NCBI GenBank assembly: GCA_026874595.1
Contig: CM049309.1
Coordinates: 50,626,079 to 50,690,078, forward strand
Direction of reading: 5' to 3'
Source of the DNA: Sipunculus nudus
Lineage: Eukaryota; Annelida; Sipuncula; Golfingiida; Sipunculidae
Length of the DNA: 64,000 nucleotides
Below are positions 23,709 to 35,944 of the stretch, one piece after another (position 1 is the first letter of the stretch; each line of letters starts with the position of its first letter). The position numbers and the translations under genes are program-made. Under the pieces are notes generated by a model, which did not search any database, was not told the DNA's origin, and was given only the letters and a program-made list of their open reading frames with translations.

Positions 23709-24955
23709 GTACAGGCTTAATAAACGGTGTTTGAGCCAAGGGGAGTATTTAGTTGAAAGTGTATACCGGGTATTCAAACCAAAACCAATGTAAGAAGAGT
23801 CAGGTTTTAATATCAAAGATACACATCTGTTTCCAACAAATGTATTTGAATCCACTATTCAAGAGGGTTAACACACAGGAAATTACACCGGGCACAATCA
23901 ATATACTGCAAATGTGGAATTGTAATTTTACTGGCTTTTCAAATGTTCTTCGGTACTGCTGCTATTTCGACCCATACACGTCACGAATTACCTGTCTCTC
24001 TTCATTATACAGTATGCTGTTATGTTGTTATGTACCTTGAATAAACCTCTTTAACACGTATTATTTGGCAATTAACCATATGCAGTATACCACAACAAGA
24101 TTGTACTTATTGACGATCAGGGCGGGAATGACAGTTCATTGCAGTTTCATTGGCCAGACGCGTACGCTAGCTGGGACCTGAGAATTCAGAAATGAGTGTC
24201 TTGCCTTAGTCTAAAACAGACAATATTAACGTATATCTCATACGGCAGGAAATAAAAAAAAACTCTGCTGTCCATTCGGCGTTTATTTCAAACATTTATG
24301 TTAGGTTAATTTATATCCGGTGGAGAAAAAAACCGAGAAAAACCTCCATGACCTTGTCTGCCACCCTTTAAAATTATTTTAATTGTGTTCATTAAAATAT
24401 GTGCTTATCACAGAGGGAATGGTACTAACAATAACCCTTTAAAGATGGTAGTTCATCGCGGTTGGACGCCCCTGAAAGCGCTTGGAATGCAGGGTGGATG
24501 TTAGGAACATGATTGTGTTGCCAAAAACCGTCAGAGAATATGTCTCCAAAATAGATCTATCTGCATTATTTCTACATGTCTCCATTGTTTCTTATGGCAA
24601 TCGAAATATATGACCGAATCATACCAAGAGGTATTTCATAAATTGGCAGCATGATGTTTTGTTGAGATAGTTTTTGAGTATTACGTCCACAATGCAGACA
24701 TCGAGGACAACAGAAGGTTAAATAATGGCCGTTTGTCTTAAGTGAATAATGAACATCCTCACCATTAGTATAAAAGCATCATAAAGCAATTCAGAAACTA
24801 TGTCTTGGTTACCATGGATTTCAATATAAGTGCCGTCACGACTCCATTTAGTCTGCACCAAGACTTATAATTGAATCCCCTAATAAGAGTCGTGATATAA
24901 CGACTGCGCGTCTACAGATTAAGCTCATGTCTAGAGCTGCATTTATATATATTAC

Positions 24956-25203
24956 TTGGCGTGCGGTATGCGGTATGCGGATAGCGGCACAGGAACACGG
25001 TATGTGGTCAAAGTTCGCGTGAGGTATTCATCAGAAGGGTGGTAAAAACACTGCGGTATGGGAACGGTAAATCGCTAGATTAATTACGCTGCATCCGCTG
25101 GTCGAATGAATGTTAACAAAGCTCCAAGGTCGCTGCACCGCGCGGTATGCGCATTCAGTTCTACACGCCTGTCCCATTCCATATACCGCATACCACAGGC
25201 CAA
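24956..25203. mobile_element. 248-bp inverted-repeat element (MITE-like)
   Basis: The left end TTGGCGTGCGGTATGCGGTA and the reversed right end TTGGCCTGTGGTATGCGGTA match closely. GCGGTATG repeats also occur internally at about 25051-25059 and 25142-25150. There is no coding capacity. A target duplication is not clear. Confidence 0.6.
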
Positions 25204-25309
25204 ATAATTGGTTTACGATAAAATTACTTGAGCGACAAATCTTTTCTGCACACCAGAGACAAGGTAAACGCAGTTTTTACGTGTGTTCACCAAGACTGCA
25301 TGATGGTTA

Positions 25310-27640
25310 GGCCAAAAAAAAAAATAAAATGTATGGTTCTCAGGCACCGCTCGCGTCAATTTGAACCCCCGCATCAAACATTTTTATTTTGATTTTCATC
25401 TTTCAAGAAGATAAAATAATACAATTTTGATACCATTTCCCTTGTTATTTAATGCTTTTACCTGTTTAGCTAAAAAACCGTTATTTTCATGCTTTTCCCT
25501 GATTATATGACATTTTATCGTAACATACAAAAGAAGGTCAAAAATAAACTAGATATTTCTTGGCACCGCAGGTGCCATAGTATCCCCAGACAATTAAACC
25601 CCCCCCCCCTCCCTTAAGAATAGCCGCCCCCCCCCCCCCCCCCATATCAGCAGCAGCATATACTGACACTTAGCAAGCGACTATGATTTCTTCCATCTAT
25701 CAACTTGGGAAACAATATTTTTCACCAAATATGTGGGCCAATATGTTGAATTTCTCTTGAGAAAACAGCAATTAATTATCTAACGGAAACGGGAAGGTAG
25801 GCGGTGCCACCTGTCTTGTTTACGAGAAAATTTTCCAAGATGGATAGACATGCCAAATTAAAGACCAATACCTTGAACCACTCCAGATAAATGAGCACTT
25901 TTCACCAAAAGCACATGTACAGATGGACGCTACAGCAAACCGATTGCAGATGGCGCCACCAGTCTTGAGTATGAAATGGTGGAGTCAAAGATCTATGGAC
26001 ATGCACAATTTCAGGCCAATAGGGCAAATCCCTCCTCAGAAAAGAGCATGAATTTATTTTACGGAAACGGGACGATAGGTGGCGCCACCTGTCTGGTTTA
26101 CGAGAAAACTTTCCAAGATGGATGGACATGCCAAATTTCAGACCAATACCTTGAACCTATCCGGAGATTTGAGCACTTTTCACCCAAAGCACATGTATAG
26201 GTGGACGCCATGCCAAAACGATTCCAGATGGCGCCACCAGTCTTGAGTACAGGATGGAGTAGTCCAAGATCTATTGACTTGCACATTTTTAGGCCAATAG
26301 GGCAAATCACTCCTCAGAAAAGGGCATTGTCTGCTTTATGAGAAGCTTTCCAAGATGGATGGACATGCCCGATTTCAGACCCATACCTTAAACCATTCCG
26401 GAGATATGAGCAATTTTTACCCCAAGCAAATGTACCGATGGACGCCACGCCAAAACGATTATAGATGGCACCACCAGTCTTGAGTACAAGATGGAGGAAT
26501 CTAATATCTATGGATATGCACAATTTCAGGCCAATAGGGCGAATCACTCATCAGAAAAGGGCATTAATTTATTCTATAAAAACGTGAAGGTAGGTGGCGC
26601 CACCTGTCTGGTTTTACGAGAAAACTTTCCAAGATGGATGGACATGCGATATTTGAGACCAATACCTTGAACCACTCTGGAGATATGAGCAATTTCCACC
26701 GAAAGCAAACGTAGGGATGGAAGCCACACAATTATGATTGCAGATAGCACCACCAGTCTTGAATACAAGATGGAGGTATCCAAGTAATGGACATGCACAA
26801 TTTCAGCCCGATCTGTCCATTAGTTTTAGACTTATAATGCTCACAGTACTGTCAAGTGGCAATGATGGGTAATTAAAAGACCCAAAAACAAGAAAAGGAT
26901 AGGTGGCGCCACCTGTCTCCCGCAGAAGACAAAGTTATCCAAGATCCTTGGTCAATTTGATTGTTGGACCAATCCGTGCATCCTTTATTGAGATATTTAT
27001 GATTTTGTGTGATTTTCACAATATATAGCAATATTCAAGATCAAGGCCACTCTCGTAGGAAAGGTCATGACCCCAATTTAAAATTACATCATCCCATAAC
27101 CTTTGTCTATGTATATGTATAATATGAAAGAAATCTGTCTATTAGTTTTTGACATATAATCCTCACAGTACTGTTAAGTGGCAATGATGGGGTATTATAC
27201 GGCACAAAAACAAGAAACGGATAACAGGTGGCGCCACCAGTTTCCGGTACCTGACATCACTATATAAGATCTACGGTCAAGTGGATTTTTGGATCAATCC
27301 ATGCAAGATTTCTTGAGATATTTAAGAATTTGTGTGATTTCCCCCCAAAATGGACTTATTCAAGGTCAAGGTCACTCTCCTGGTAAAGGCCATCACCCCA
27401 TTTTAAATAGGCTTCGTCCTCTTACCCATATCTATGCACATGTGAAGTTTGGTAAAGACCCGAAAAATATTTTTTGAGTTATCGCGTCCAAACGAAATCT
27501 CTGCGGCGGCGGCGGCGGCGCGACCGTGCTTATACCATAGTATCCCGACTTTGCCTGGAGATACAAATACCGCCCGCCCACAGTGATCTCTGAAAAAAAA
27601 GTGCCTGAGAACCAAACTTTTTTATTATTTTTTTTTAGCC
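25310..27640. mobile_element. GGCC-end MITE copy 2, expanded by an internal ~2-kb insert
   Basis: Flanked by TTA (25307-25309 and 27641-27643). The left arm GGCCAAAA...GTATGGTTCTCAGGCACCG and right arm CCGCCC...GTGCCTGAGAACC...AGCC match the ~300-bp family members. The family body is interrupted after about 25560 and resumes near 27550. The insert carries the tandem repeats listed separately. The right end stops about 60 bp before the receptor exon at 27702. Confidence 0.8.
25570..27550. repeat. Insert of tandem repeats bordered by a direct CCATAGTATCCC repeat
   Basis: GCCATAGTATCCC near 25583 and ACCATAGTATCCC near 27534 occur in the same orientation. Between them, units of about 260-280 bp start near 25800, 26079, 26335 (shortened) and 26590, each with GGTGGCGCCACCTGTCT, TTCCAAGATGGATGGACATG and ATGGCGCCACCAGTCTTGA. 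A second pair of units of about 330 bp lies at roughly 26808-27135 and 27136-27460. A (CGG)n run sits at 27502-27520. No protein is evident. Confidence 0.7.
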
Positions 27641-27701
27641 TTATGGAGCCTGATCTGTTTAATGTAGTACATACATGGTCTGCCTGTATGTATACACTTA
27701 C

Positions 27702-27800
27702 CTTATAGTATCCTGTTTTGGTGTATATCTGCTTGTTACCCAGATCGCTGAGGTGCACCGCGATGCTATCTCCAGATAAGTTACTTTGGAACGAATATCT
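27702..27800 (-). CDS. NPR1-like: Receptor guanylate cyclase exon: start of the kinase homology domain
   Basis: This 99-bp exon, 33 codons with phase 0 at both ends, encodes RYSFQSNLSGDSIAV, then HLSDLGNKQIYTKTGYYK. It replaces the glycine-rich loop region and ends in the family signature TG(Y/H)(Y/F)K just before VAIK. Several Ser residues lie where GC-A/GC-B carry regulatory phosphorylation sites, so phosphorylation here is an inference from family knowledge. The acceptor is acttgtag (AG at 27801-27802) and the donor is AAG|GTAAGT. The exon lies only about 60 bp from the end of a MITE at 27640. Confidence 0.9.
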
Positions 27801-28541
27801 CTACAAGTAAAGAACACATTGAACTGATATGATTAACAGATATCTTTATTATATGCATCGCCATGCAAAATCGCCTCAACGATAATAAACCCAACATACC
27901 AAATTCATAATTATTCAAACGGAATTCACTAATTCATGTATGGTTAATGTAACGGGCAAGCGTTTTTTTTGTTTCATTTAAGCTCTAATATGGTAATTTA
28001 GTAACTAACAACTGACAGTTAGCAAATTCAGGGCAAGAGATCCGACGAGGCGTCACCCTGTCGGCACTCCACGGTCTCCTGTTTATTCTGGTATGACCCG
28101 TTTCCATCGTCTATATAAATGTTTATTCATCACAACCTTGTCATTGGCATATTATTGGTTTCTATACTTCATTTTTAATTATCCTAGCGTCATACCTGTT
28201 AGGAACTATGTTGTCTTATAAATATTTACACAGGTCTGAACATTTCTGATAACCTTTAATAGTCACAGGTCATAATACATTCATATCTTCTTATCGTTGA
28301 AGCTAAACATAAAGCAGGCATGTTATGTTACAAGTAATTTTTGTTATAGTGATGTATACGGCATGACTAAGTTGTTTTATATTATTGTGAAATATGGTGA
28401 AACTTGTTTCTTATTTATGTATGTTATGTTAATTACTGTCCCGAATTAAACTAGACAAGTTCCACCTCAACAAAAAAAAAACACAAACATACGCATATAT
28501 GTATACATCAATATATTTATATATCTATATATGTATATGTT

Positions 28542-28546
<5 letters not shown>

Positions 28547-28588
<42 letters not shown>
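28547..28588. repeat. (TA)n microsatellite
   Basis: Alternating TA of about 42 bp, preceded by broken TA-rich sequence from 28490. Confidence 0.95.
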
Positions 28589-28589
<1 letters not shown>

Positions 28590-28590
<1 letters not shown>

Positions 28591-28872
28591 AAGAAATCGT
28601 CGGTTGTAAAATCTAAATCGATCACTGAAAGATAAAATCGATTAGTTAATTGGTTAATTTACGTACGATTTATATTAAACTTAAATATGATGTATAGATT
28701 TATAACTAATATAATGACCGAGTAAATTCAGTCTAAAGGTAATGGCCGGGTTGTTGACATTTATAAGTTTTAATCAATGCTGTTCGCTGTTTTGTGCCCC
28801 AACTGCAATCGATTTAATTGATTATGAAAAAAAAATCAATCATCGAGATAATCGATTAATTGGCACACCTCT

Positions 28873-28878
<6 letters not shown>
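28590..28878. repeat. Possible transposon remnant between two TA tracts
   Basis: Carries repeated ATCGAT/AATCGATTA blocks (near 28617, 28635, 28808, 28850) and ends AATCGATTAATTGGCACACCTCTT. Read in reverse, that end resembles the kind of terminus seen in hAT-like elements. Only one end is convincing. Confidence 0.3.

Positions 28879-28879
<1 letters not shown>

Positions 28880-28930
<51 letters not shown>
28880..28930. repeat. (TA)n microsatellite
   Basis: Alternating TA of about 50 bp. Confidence 0.95.
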
Positions 28931-28933
<3 letters not shown>

Positions 28934-31900
28934 CACTCCACTGTGTGTCTGGACAAGAAATGACTGTGTATATAGATGTAATCGCTGACAGACATGGCCG
29001 TTCTTTGTGGACAACTTCCTACAATGTGCCAGTAAATCCGCGCCGCCGGATACTTTCTGTTGATGTACACCGGATACTCAGAACATGGATTATATGGAAT
29101 ATGTGACATCTTTTTCGGAAACGAAATTTGATATTCTAATAAAATAGGGAGAGGGAATCCTATTCATTCTAGCTGCAGGCGGTAAAGTGGATTCTTGATA
29201 AACCAGATAAATTTACAACATCAAAGGCCGATCTAGGTTCAACAAAATACGGCCACTTTTGTATCATTCTGACGTCACAGGACTTAAGATTCCACTCACA
29301 AATCCTCTATGTTGACTACGATAACAATGCCTCGGGCGTTGTGGCTCGCGTATTCAAACAAATTGGGGTAAAAAAAATACCTCCCGCAGCTGTTGACTGG
29401 AAAGCTGCTTTTTTCAATTCTTTGCTGTTTAGGATGACTCGGGGAAGGATTTCCGTCGGGGAATTTTGTAATTTATTTTAGTTTTATTGTAAAAATACAA
29501 ATTCTGTATGATATCCATTGTGCAGCATGGATGAACAGAACCGCATTTAATGAACAATTCTTTCATTTCTATTTAAACCTATTGATAAAATTTGCACCCC
29601 AGTGGACGCCAAACAAATTCAGGTCAAGAGGATCTCACCCACCTGGGGCCCCACGGGCATTCAATACAAGTGAATAAATGATCCAATACACCAAAGGTCA
29701 AATGCGTTGCTCTCTGTTACGTGCCTGGGCGTCGGCCGCCGCACGATTACGTAGTGACTGATGATTAAGAACCACCAAGTGTGGAAAACGAATAGGTCCA
29801 CTGAAAATAATCCCAACATGACTGGCGGAGCGTGCAGGCTCGAGGGGTCTGCTCCATAAGGTAGGAATGAAAGCCTGTATCCTTCGGCCGGTGCCACCCG
29901 TGCCGAAAGCCCCGCCACTCTTGAGATCAATGACTTTGATCGCTCAATGGTCTTCTGTCGTGGGATCCCCGAGGTTTACCTGCCTAATAAGATGAAAACC
30001 TGTCCTCGGGAACCGCATGATTTCCCGACCGCCTTAAGCGAGAGCTCAGTGACATTGACTGACCGTTAGTGAACGGACAATACTGTCTTTAAGGTGGTTC
30101 CGTCAAAGAACGAGGGCTATGGTGTCGGCGCAACTTCAGATGTCGCACGGATGACGAAAGTATTGCGCGCAAGGGAATTTTTAACAATTATCATTCAGTT
30201 TTGTTTTTCTATAACGCTAGAGAGGAGTCATGCCAGTCCCAAGAACTGACCTCGCAGATATTATCTTCAAAAATATATAAAGGTTGAAATGAAAACGTCT
30301 AAGAGATAATTAAATTAAAGTCAGAGGAAATATTGAAAAGGCAAATTTTAGTTATTCAGTCATCTTAGCAAAGTGATGAAATTGTTTTTGTTTATGGCTA
30401 TAGTGTGCCATCATGTAGAGTGACTTTCGTTTAACCACCGTGTAATAAACAGATAAAATAAACCTTAACATAAATATTGATTTTTACTCACGCCATGCAC
30501 TGGGACTACTTACATGCTTTTAGTCTTTTTAATATAATATTGGACACTAATATACATATTTCTTTATAATCTTTGTTCTCCTGGAGGAAACAAGTCCGTA
30601 ATATGATACTTTTGTTCCACCAACCTGTGTCCACCTGTTTTTAGAGATAATTTTTTAAAACTTTATTTTTAAATTAATTTCCTAGAAAGCTGCATATGGA
30701 ATAAACCAATTAAAGTGGTTATTAGAAATTTTGAAATCTCCAGTTTATGTTTCGGAACTTGTGTTACTATTTTCAATCATCTGACAAATCTGATAGGTCT
30801 CTGCATGAGAAGCCATCTTTGTTTACATGACATACTCAAATCAGCAACTGTAAACTACAGCTGTGACCAATAACCTTGACCCCCATAATTGTGTTTGATA
30901 TACTGCAAAATGTAGACTGTTTTATCATATTTTAAAATATTTCTGTTTCTGAAGTAGTAGTTTCCCTTACTAAAAATTAGGGCCATTAATCCTATCCTCT
31001 TTATTATAATTTCCTCCGCCAAATGTAACTAATAAAGTTTTACCTGGCAAAAAAATAGGTGGACATGAGTGGGTGGAATGGACTATAACATCTGGAGACC
31101 ATGAACTCGTGCATATATATGACCAACACAAAGCAACCACACGAAATAAACCGTGCAAAAAGTCATCGCGATGATATAAGAAGCATCTTTGAGCATAATA
31201 TGTGAAAGCTGCGCATGCGCTGTATTTATTTTCATATTTTTACTGCAGATTGATTACCAGTGGACATGTAATTAATAGTAAAACCCGAATGAAAATTTTA
31301 TACCGTGTGTTAAAAACCAAACCAAATATAATTGCTTGTAGATTTTAAAATAGAACCAAAACTCGCTCGGTTTGAAACCTTAACTCGCATTGCATTAGCC
31401 CCGTACCATGCACGTAAAGGTACCCATATCCGAATGTGATCATAATACGCGATAACGTAACGGACATTTACGCCCTGGCTGTTTGTATCATAAACATGTT
31501 TTTGTCTGAATTTCAATCAGATACAACAGGCTTAATAAGGTACAAAGTATACACTGAGGAACTGAGCGTATTTGTTAGACGGAAAACGCAACGGTTGTCC
31601 TGGTGGTATCAATTAAGGAGTTCGAACATATTCATATACACAGTTATCTTGCTTTCTATCTGTAAAGCTTACAAAGATGTAACCAGGATAAGTTCGGAGT
31701 ATACGCTTAAGTAAACTACTTACGGGAGATCCCCGACCGTGAATGAACGAATCTGACAAGACCTTGACATAAATGTGGTCATATACACAGATACTCAACT
31801 TCTAGCTGTCCCCACACTTAAGATGTTACAAAAATAGCACTTTCAGGTAAAGGTGCACTAACTTGTTGATTGGACACAATGCTGAAGTATTGGGTCCTTA

Positions 31901-32110
31901 CTTGGCAGGGCTTTGATAAGGTTTAGGGGAATGTCTACGGCGCCAATAAGCTGATAAAGGCTTTGTTGCTTCCGACCCATCCATCATAAAAAGAAACGTT
32001 TCCGCCACGCAGAGGAAAAGGGGATTTTGGTTCAAACTTAAAAGTAACTCTAAAGCAAAGTTACTATTATACACGCATCCCCATTTAATAAAGCTGAGGA
32101 AATTTTAAAA

Positions 32111-32177
<67 letters not shown>
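32111..32177. repeat. (TA)n microsatellite
   Basis: About 66 bp of alternating TA. Confidence 0.97.
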
Positions 32178-32178
<1 letters not shown>

Positions 32179-32404
32179 CCAATCAGTCCTCACTGACTCC
32201 GTCTTACAGACTTATAGCTTAAACGCTGAGGTAACAGATTGGCAGACATTATACTGCTACAGACAGGATGTTGGTATGCTCAATAAGAATTGCGGCTGTC
32301 TTGTTGACCGGAACAGATTAGATAGACAGTGTTTTGTTACTGGGAGTCAGGTTGCCAAAAACCGACTAGGGTGTAACTGGTAAACAGAATAGTAACAGTT
32401 TTCA

Positions 32405-32860
32405 TTGGCGCCCCCGCTCTTTCGACAAAAAAATGGAAACAGAATACAATACGCTATATATATGTGTGGAAATGCAGTGCCGGACTTTGTTTCTGGTGAC
32501 GTTTTCCATCTATATGAGAATTACGTAAAAAACCTACTAGAATTAACTAATGGCACATTTAATTACGTGTGCCGGGTGTTGAGCCCCCATGCACTTTTCC
32601 AATATCCTGTATCCGTCCCTGATTTGGTCGAGTCGGATAAGCAGGCATTTAAAGAAGCAATTGCCTGGATAGTATTCCCGCAAAACCGACTGTGTTATTT
32701 TTATTTAACCGGCAGAACTAATTTAATATATGAGGGGGTTGCTAATGGGTTGTTAACCGGCCGAAACAATGTGAGGAACTACACCAGGTGCAAGAATACA
32801 CTTCACGGCTGGCATTATGGAAAGCAGATGTTTTTTTCTGGTAAAACATGGGGAAAGTAA
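32405..32860 (+). other. Unrecognised open reading frame
   Basis: 151 codons open from TTG at 32405; the first ATG is at 32462. The frame is long for such AT-rich sequence. It has a mixed, protein-like composition (for example VCRVLSPHALFQYPVSVPDL and AFKEAIAWIVFPQN), no transmembrane segment and no motif I recognise. TTGGCGCCCCC just at its start faintly resembles the sequence that follows an LTR, but no LTR pair is visible. It may be a relic of a mobile element or chance. Confidence 0.2.
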
Positions 32861-33428
32861 GCAACATATAAATTATATAGTTTTATGAACAAAAATATTA
32901 AGGGGCATTTTGTGGTACGGAAAACATTTCTGTTCGTAATTGTTATATATGTAGAAAATCTTTTTTAACCTTTCGAAGTAATTAAAGACAGAAAACCCAT
33001 CGAAACGTCGAATTTACACTGTATTTTAGGGCTGAAACTAATAATATATATATGTAGGATATGTTATGCTTAGATGCATATGCTGTTTAGGTAAAATGAC
33101 CTGATAGGCGGTGAACATGTGGTGATGTGTTGAAAAGACATCAATATAAAAGAGGAAAGATACATCTTTGTTTTTTTAAGGCCGAACAAATGGTTTTCTT
33201 TATTGATTTTGTTGTAAGCATGAAAGGAGAGAAGCATTTAGTTTGTTTTACTAGCAAATAGAAACAAATCTGATACGGCGGAACTGTTTACTTTATACAG
33301 ACTCAATATGTATTATAATGTTTATATATAAATATAAATGTTTGTATTATAGTTAGTCACATCCGTGCGCAGCCAGCATACAATAGGCAAAATAAAAATG
33401 AGAAAGCAACCATATTTACCCTGTTTAC

Positions 33429-33552
33429 CTTCGCAAGACTGACCCGACTTCCCGAGCGCTCTAATTTACGTTTTTCAAGAGCACCAAACATGATGTCATC
33501 CCAGCGAACACGCCAATTTACTTCCGCCAACTCCGCCTCAAGTTTGTAGTGT
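33429..33552 (-). CDS. NPR1-like: Receptor guanylate cyclase exon: juxtamembrane intracellular segment
   Basis: This 124-bp exon follows acceptor cttttttag (AG at 33553-33554) and ends in phase 0 at GTAAAC. One base completes the Arg of FFVYR, then comes HYKLEAELAEVNWRVRWDDI, MFGALEKRK and LERSGSRVSLAK. The E-L-x-x-x-NWRVRW(D/E)DI motif marks the start of the cytoplasmic region of GC-A/GC-B. SGSRVSL aligns with their conserved juxtamembrane Ser/Thr phosphorylation cluster. The donor GTAAAC is weaker than the other donors of the gene. Confidence 0.95.
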
Positions 33553-33930
33553 CTAAAAAAGATAACACAATAGTAAGAACTCGTCGCTTTTCGGAGACAA
33601 CTATTTAGGAATATTAAATATTTATTTTGCTTTAACAACAAGGGTTCTGACTCCGTGCAGTTTCCTCGAAACAGTATCCGCGGTACATACGTGACCCGTG
33701 CATTTGTTCTTTGTGATTTCTTAAGTAGCTGAACCAATTAGCTCTAAAATCTTCCATCATATATGCACAGATGTTTAGGGCAGGCCACACAAAGAAATCG
33801 ATTCAGAAAACCTTTTGCTTCAGAAAAAGACATTGATTGAACAAACACAAAACTGCAAAGCAGATGCTTCAACCGTGTATGAGCACTAATTTAATTGATT
33901 GACTTGTTCAGACCAACACGTACAGAGAGA

Positions 33931-33964
<34 letters not shown>

Positions 33965-34107
33965 TTCTGAAAAACATGTGTATCTAGAAAACAAGATAAG
34001 ATTGTTAAAAGTTATCAAATTGAATTAACATTATCAAGATTGCTCGGGTAAAAGAAACATTTGTTAGGCATTGGACGAGCTTACTTTTCTTCAAAATACA
34101 AGATTAC
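33553..34107. other. Intron between TM and juxtamembrane exons, 555 bp
   Basis: Contains a (GA)n tract at 33925-33963. Nothing else is recognised. Confidence 0.8.
33925..33963. repeat. (GA)n microsatellite
   Basis: About 39 bp of GA repeats with one interruption (GATAGA). Confidence 0.95.
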
Positions 34108-34192
34108 CTGTAGACGAAAAATGCAGCAAGTAGCACGATGAGAAGAAGTGACCCCAGGACAATGATGACGATGGCGTACAGCGGAAATGGCT
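34108..34192 (-). CDS. NPR1-like: Receptor guanylate cyclase exon: transmembrane helix
   Basis: This 85-bp exon has the acceptor ctcttcag with AG at 34193-34194 and donor CAG|GTAATC at 34107. It encodes PFPLYAIVIIVLG, then SLLLIVLLAAFFVY plus two bases of an Arg codon. About 22 uninterrupted hydrophobic residues are followed by Arg-His-Tyr-Lys in the next exon, the positive-inside pattern of a type I single-pass receptor. Entry completes a Glu codon from the upstream exon and exit is in phase 2. A separate TM exon is typical of the family. Confidence 0.94.
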
Positions 34193-34554
34193 CTGAAGAG
34201 ATAAATTCATATGGCATAAAACATGGTACAACATATATAGTACAGAATATATATAACATGTCGGAACTGACCAAAGGAGTAATCAAACATTTGTGTAATT
34301 TAAATTTTTTTTCAGCTGAATCCATAACTTATAATATCTATGATTATATTTAAGGGGATCAGAATCGAGTCAAACATCGTGTATTTTCAAGTGTAATTAA
34401 GATTTATTATTTTTTATATTATTATAATATATATTTATATGTTCAAACTGAATAATTAAATCCTGGCTTTAACTTTTCCTGTTATGTTGAAAGCATTTTA
34501 TTTTCGTCAATAATTCATCATCCATCGCTTATGATAGTTTGTTTTTTATATATT

Positions 34555-34708
34555 TTTTTGGAGGTGACCGCCTACACATTTACAAATGCTAGCTTAACCA
34601 AGCATGTTCACCTGCAAAGTTCCATTTGGGACTATATGTGACAGGGTGGTAGCACCCGCTTCGAATCTTTTAGATACCTAAACCTGGCACGATGACTACA
34701 CTTGTGGG
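34555..34708. repeat. Dispersed repeat family B, left half (split by a hAT-like element)
   Basis: GAGGTGACCGCC...AATGCTAGCTTAAC and GGTGGTAGCACC...GATGACTACAC match 38015-38160 (GAGGTAACCGTCC...AATGCTAGCTTAAC; GGTGGTAACCAGATC...GTGACTAC). The family sequence continues after the transposon at 35945. Confidence 0.6.
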
Positions 34709-35936
34709 CAGGGTTGGCAAGTTTTAGGCAGGAAGGTTTTAACCATAGGTTATAACTTGGTTAAAACTGCCCCGCCTAAAACAGGTTTTAGGCACCAAAA
34801 GTGCCTAAAACCTATATTTGTTTAAATTTGTGAATTAAAGATCTATAAAACGACCAAACTGGCTGGGATGATGCAGTCACAAGGCTTTGCTGGGCTTTTG
34901 GGAGGTTTAAGGTATTAGTAATGCATCATTTCATGTTGGCTGGCATCATATAGTTTTCAAATAGCCTGTATAGGTTTCTTGAGCATGAGACCATGTTTGA
35001 GTGGCACATGGTTTCATTGGCCAATGAAATGTCATTATCCGGACCCTTTGGGTTTCCTGAAGAGTGTCCTGCTACCTGGAATGATGTAACAGAGCCTCTT
35101 GTAAGGCAGGGTATCAGAGGGGCGTTCAATGCTTGATAAGACCGGTTAATTACTTTTTATTAGGGTGATGGGGTCATAAGACCCAATGGTTCTTGAGTCC
35201 AACTTTTTACTGAGTGATGCAGTCAGGGCCCCTGACCATGACATGTGGGTTTCTCAGGCCTTTAGGTTGAACATGGCCCCGAGTGATTATGAATATTCTG
35301 TGGTTTGCAACATATACACTGCAATATATTTTTGCATTTTCAGGTTTATACTAATTATAGTGTTTCATGAGGGTTCCATTTTCACAATCCCACCATACAG
35401 TTAACAGAGCATTTCCATCATTATATAGATGTGCACAAAATCTTAAAATCTGACTAGGAAACATTTGCTAAGGAAATAAACAACTAGTGGAAAATCTTGT
35501 TCATTATAAGATAATGTAAAAGATATTATCAAATTTTTAGTTTATGGCTAGCATAAAATATCTGTTATAATTTATAAAATCAATCTTTTGCTTTTTGTTA
35601 TTTGAAGCTACAGGCATACAAAACATTCATGACATGTTAGTGAGCCAGCAGTATAAAGGACTATTCATCCGTATAATTGGAACACCTTTTTTAAATTTGG
35701 GAAAACTTCTTTCGCATATATCACAAAATTTAACCACTTGTGATTAAAAAGCCAATCAAAGTGTCTGATTATAAGCTTACAGAATGAGCTTTTTTTTATA
35801 AATTGGCAGAAATGGTAGTAACGGAGGTGGGAGACCTCATAATATGATTTGTGGATACAAGCTAAAATTGTCAGAGAACTGTGTTCATATGGATTATGTG
35901 TTCACAAGGTTTTGGGCAGCCTAAAACCCAACCCTG
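34709..35936. mobile_element. hAT-like non-autonomous transposon with perfect 8-bp target duplication
   Basis: A 1,228-bp element with CAGGGTTGG at the left end and CCAACCCTG at the right end, flanked by CTTGTGGG at 34701-34708 and 35937-35944. The terminal arms continue as GGCAAGTTTTAGGCAG and, reversed, GGTTTTAGGCTGCC. CAGGG...-type ends with 8-bp duplications are the hAT hallmark. Short protein-like frames occur inside (34926-35129, 35186-35404) but no transposase is recognised. Confidence 0.88.
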
Positions 35937-35944
35937 CTTGTGGG

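Larger units (their letters stand above)
22109..27701. other. Intron within the kinase homology domain, 5.6 kb
   Basis: Contains a family E repeat (22165-22315), an exon-like plus-strand block (23628-23708), a small inverted-repeat element (24956-25203) and a MITE with a large internal insert (25310-27640). The stretches 22320-23600 and 23720-24950 show nothing I recognise, apart from a short inverted repeat AACATCTGCGGC / GCCGCAGATGTT near 22852 and 22938. Confidence 0.75.
27801..33428. other. Intron, 5.6 kb
   Basis: Two (TA)n tracts (28547-28588 and 28880-28930) bracket a ~290-bp segment rich in AATCGATTA motifs, possibly a transposon remnant. A (TA)n tract at 32111-32177 and an unexplained frame (32405-32860) follow. 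A relatively GC-rich stretch (29830-30070) and the rest of the intron show nothing recognisable. Confidence 0.75.
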
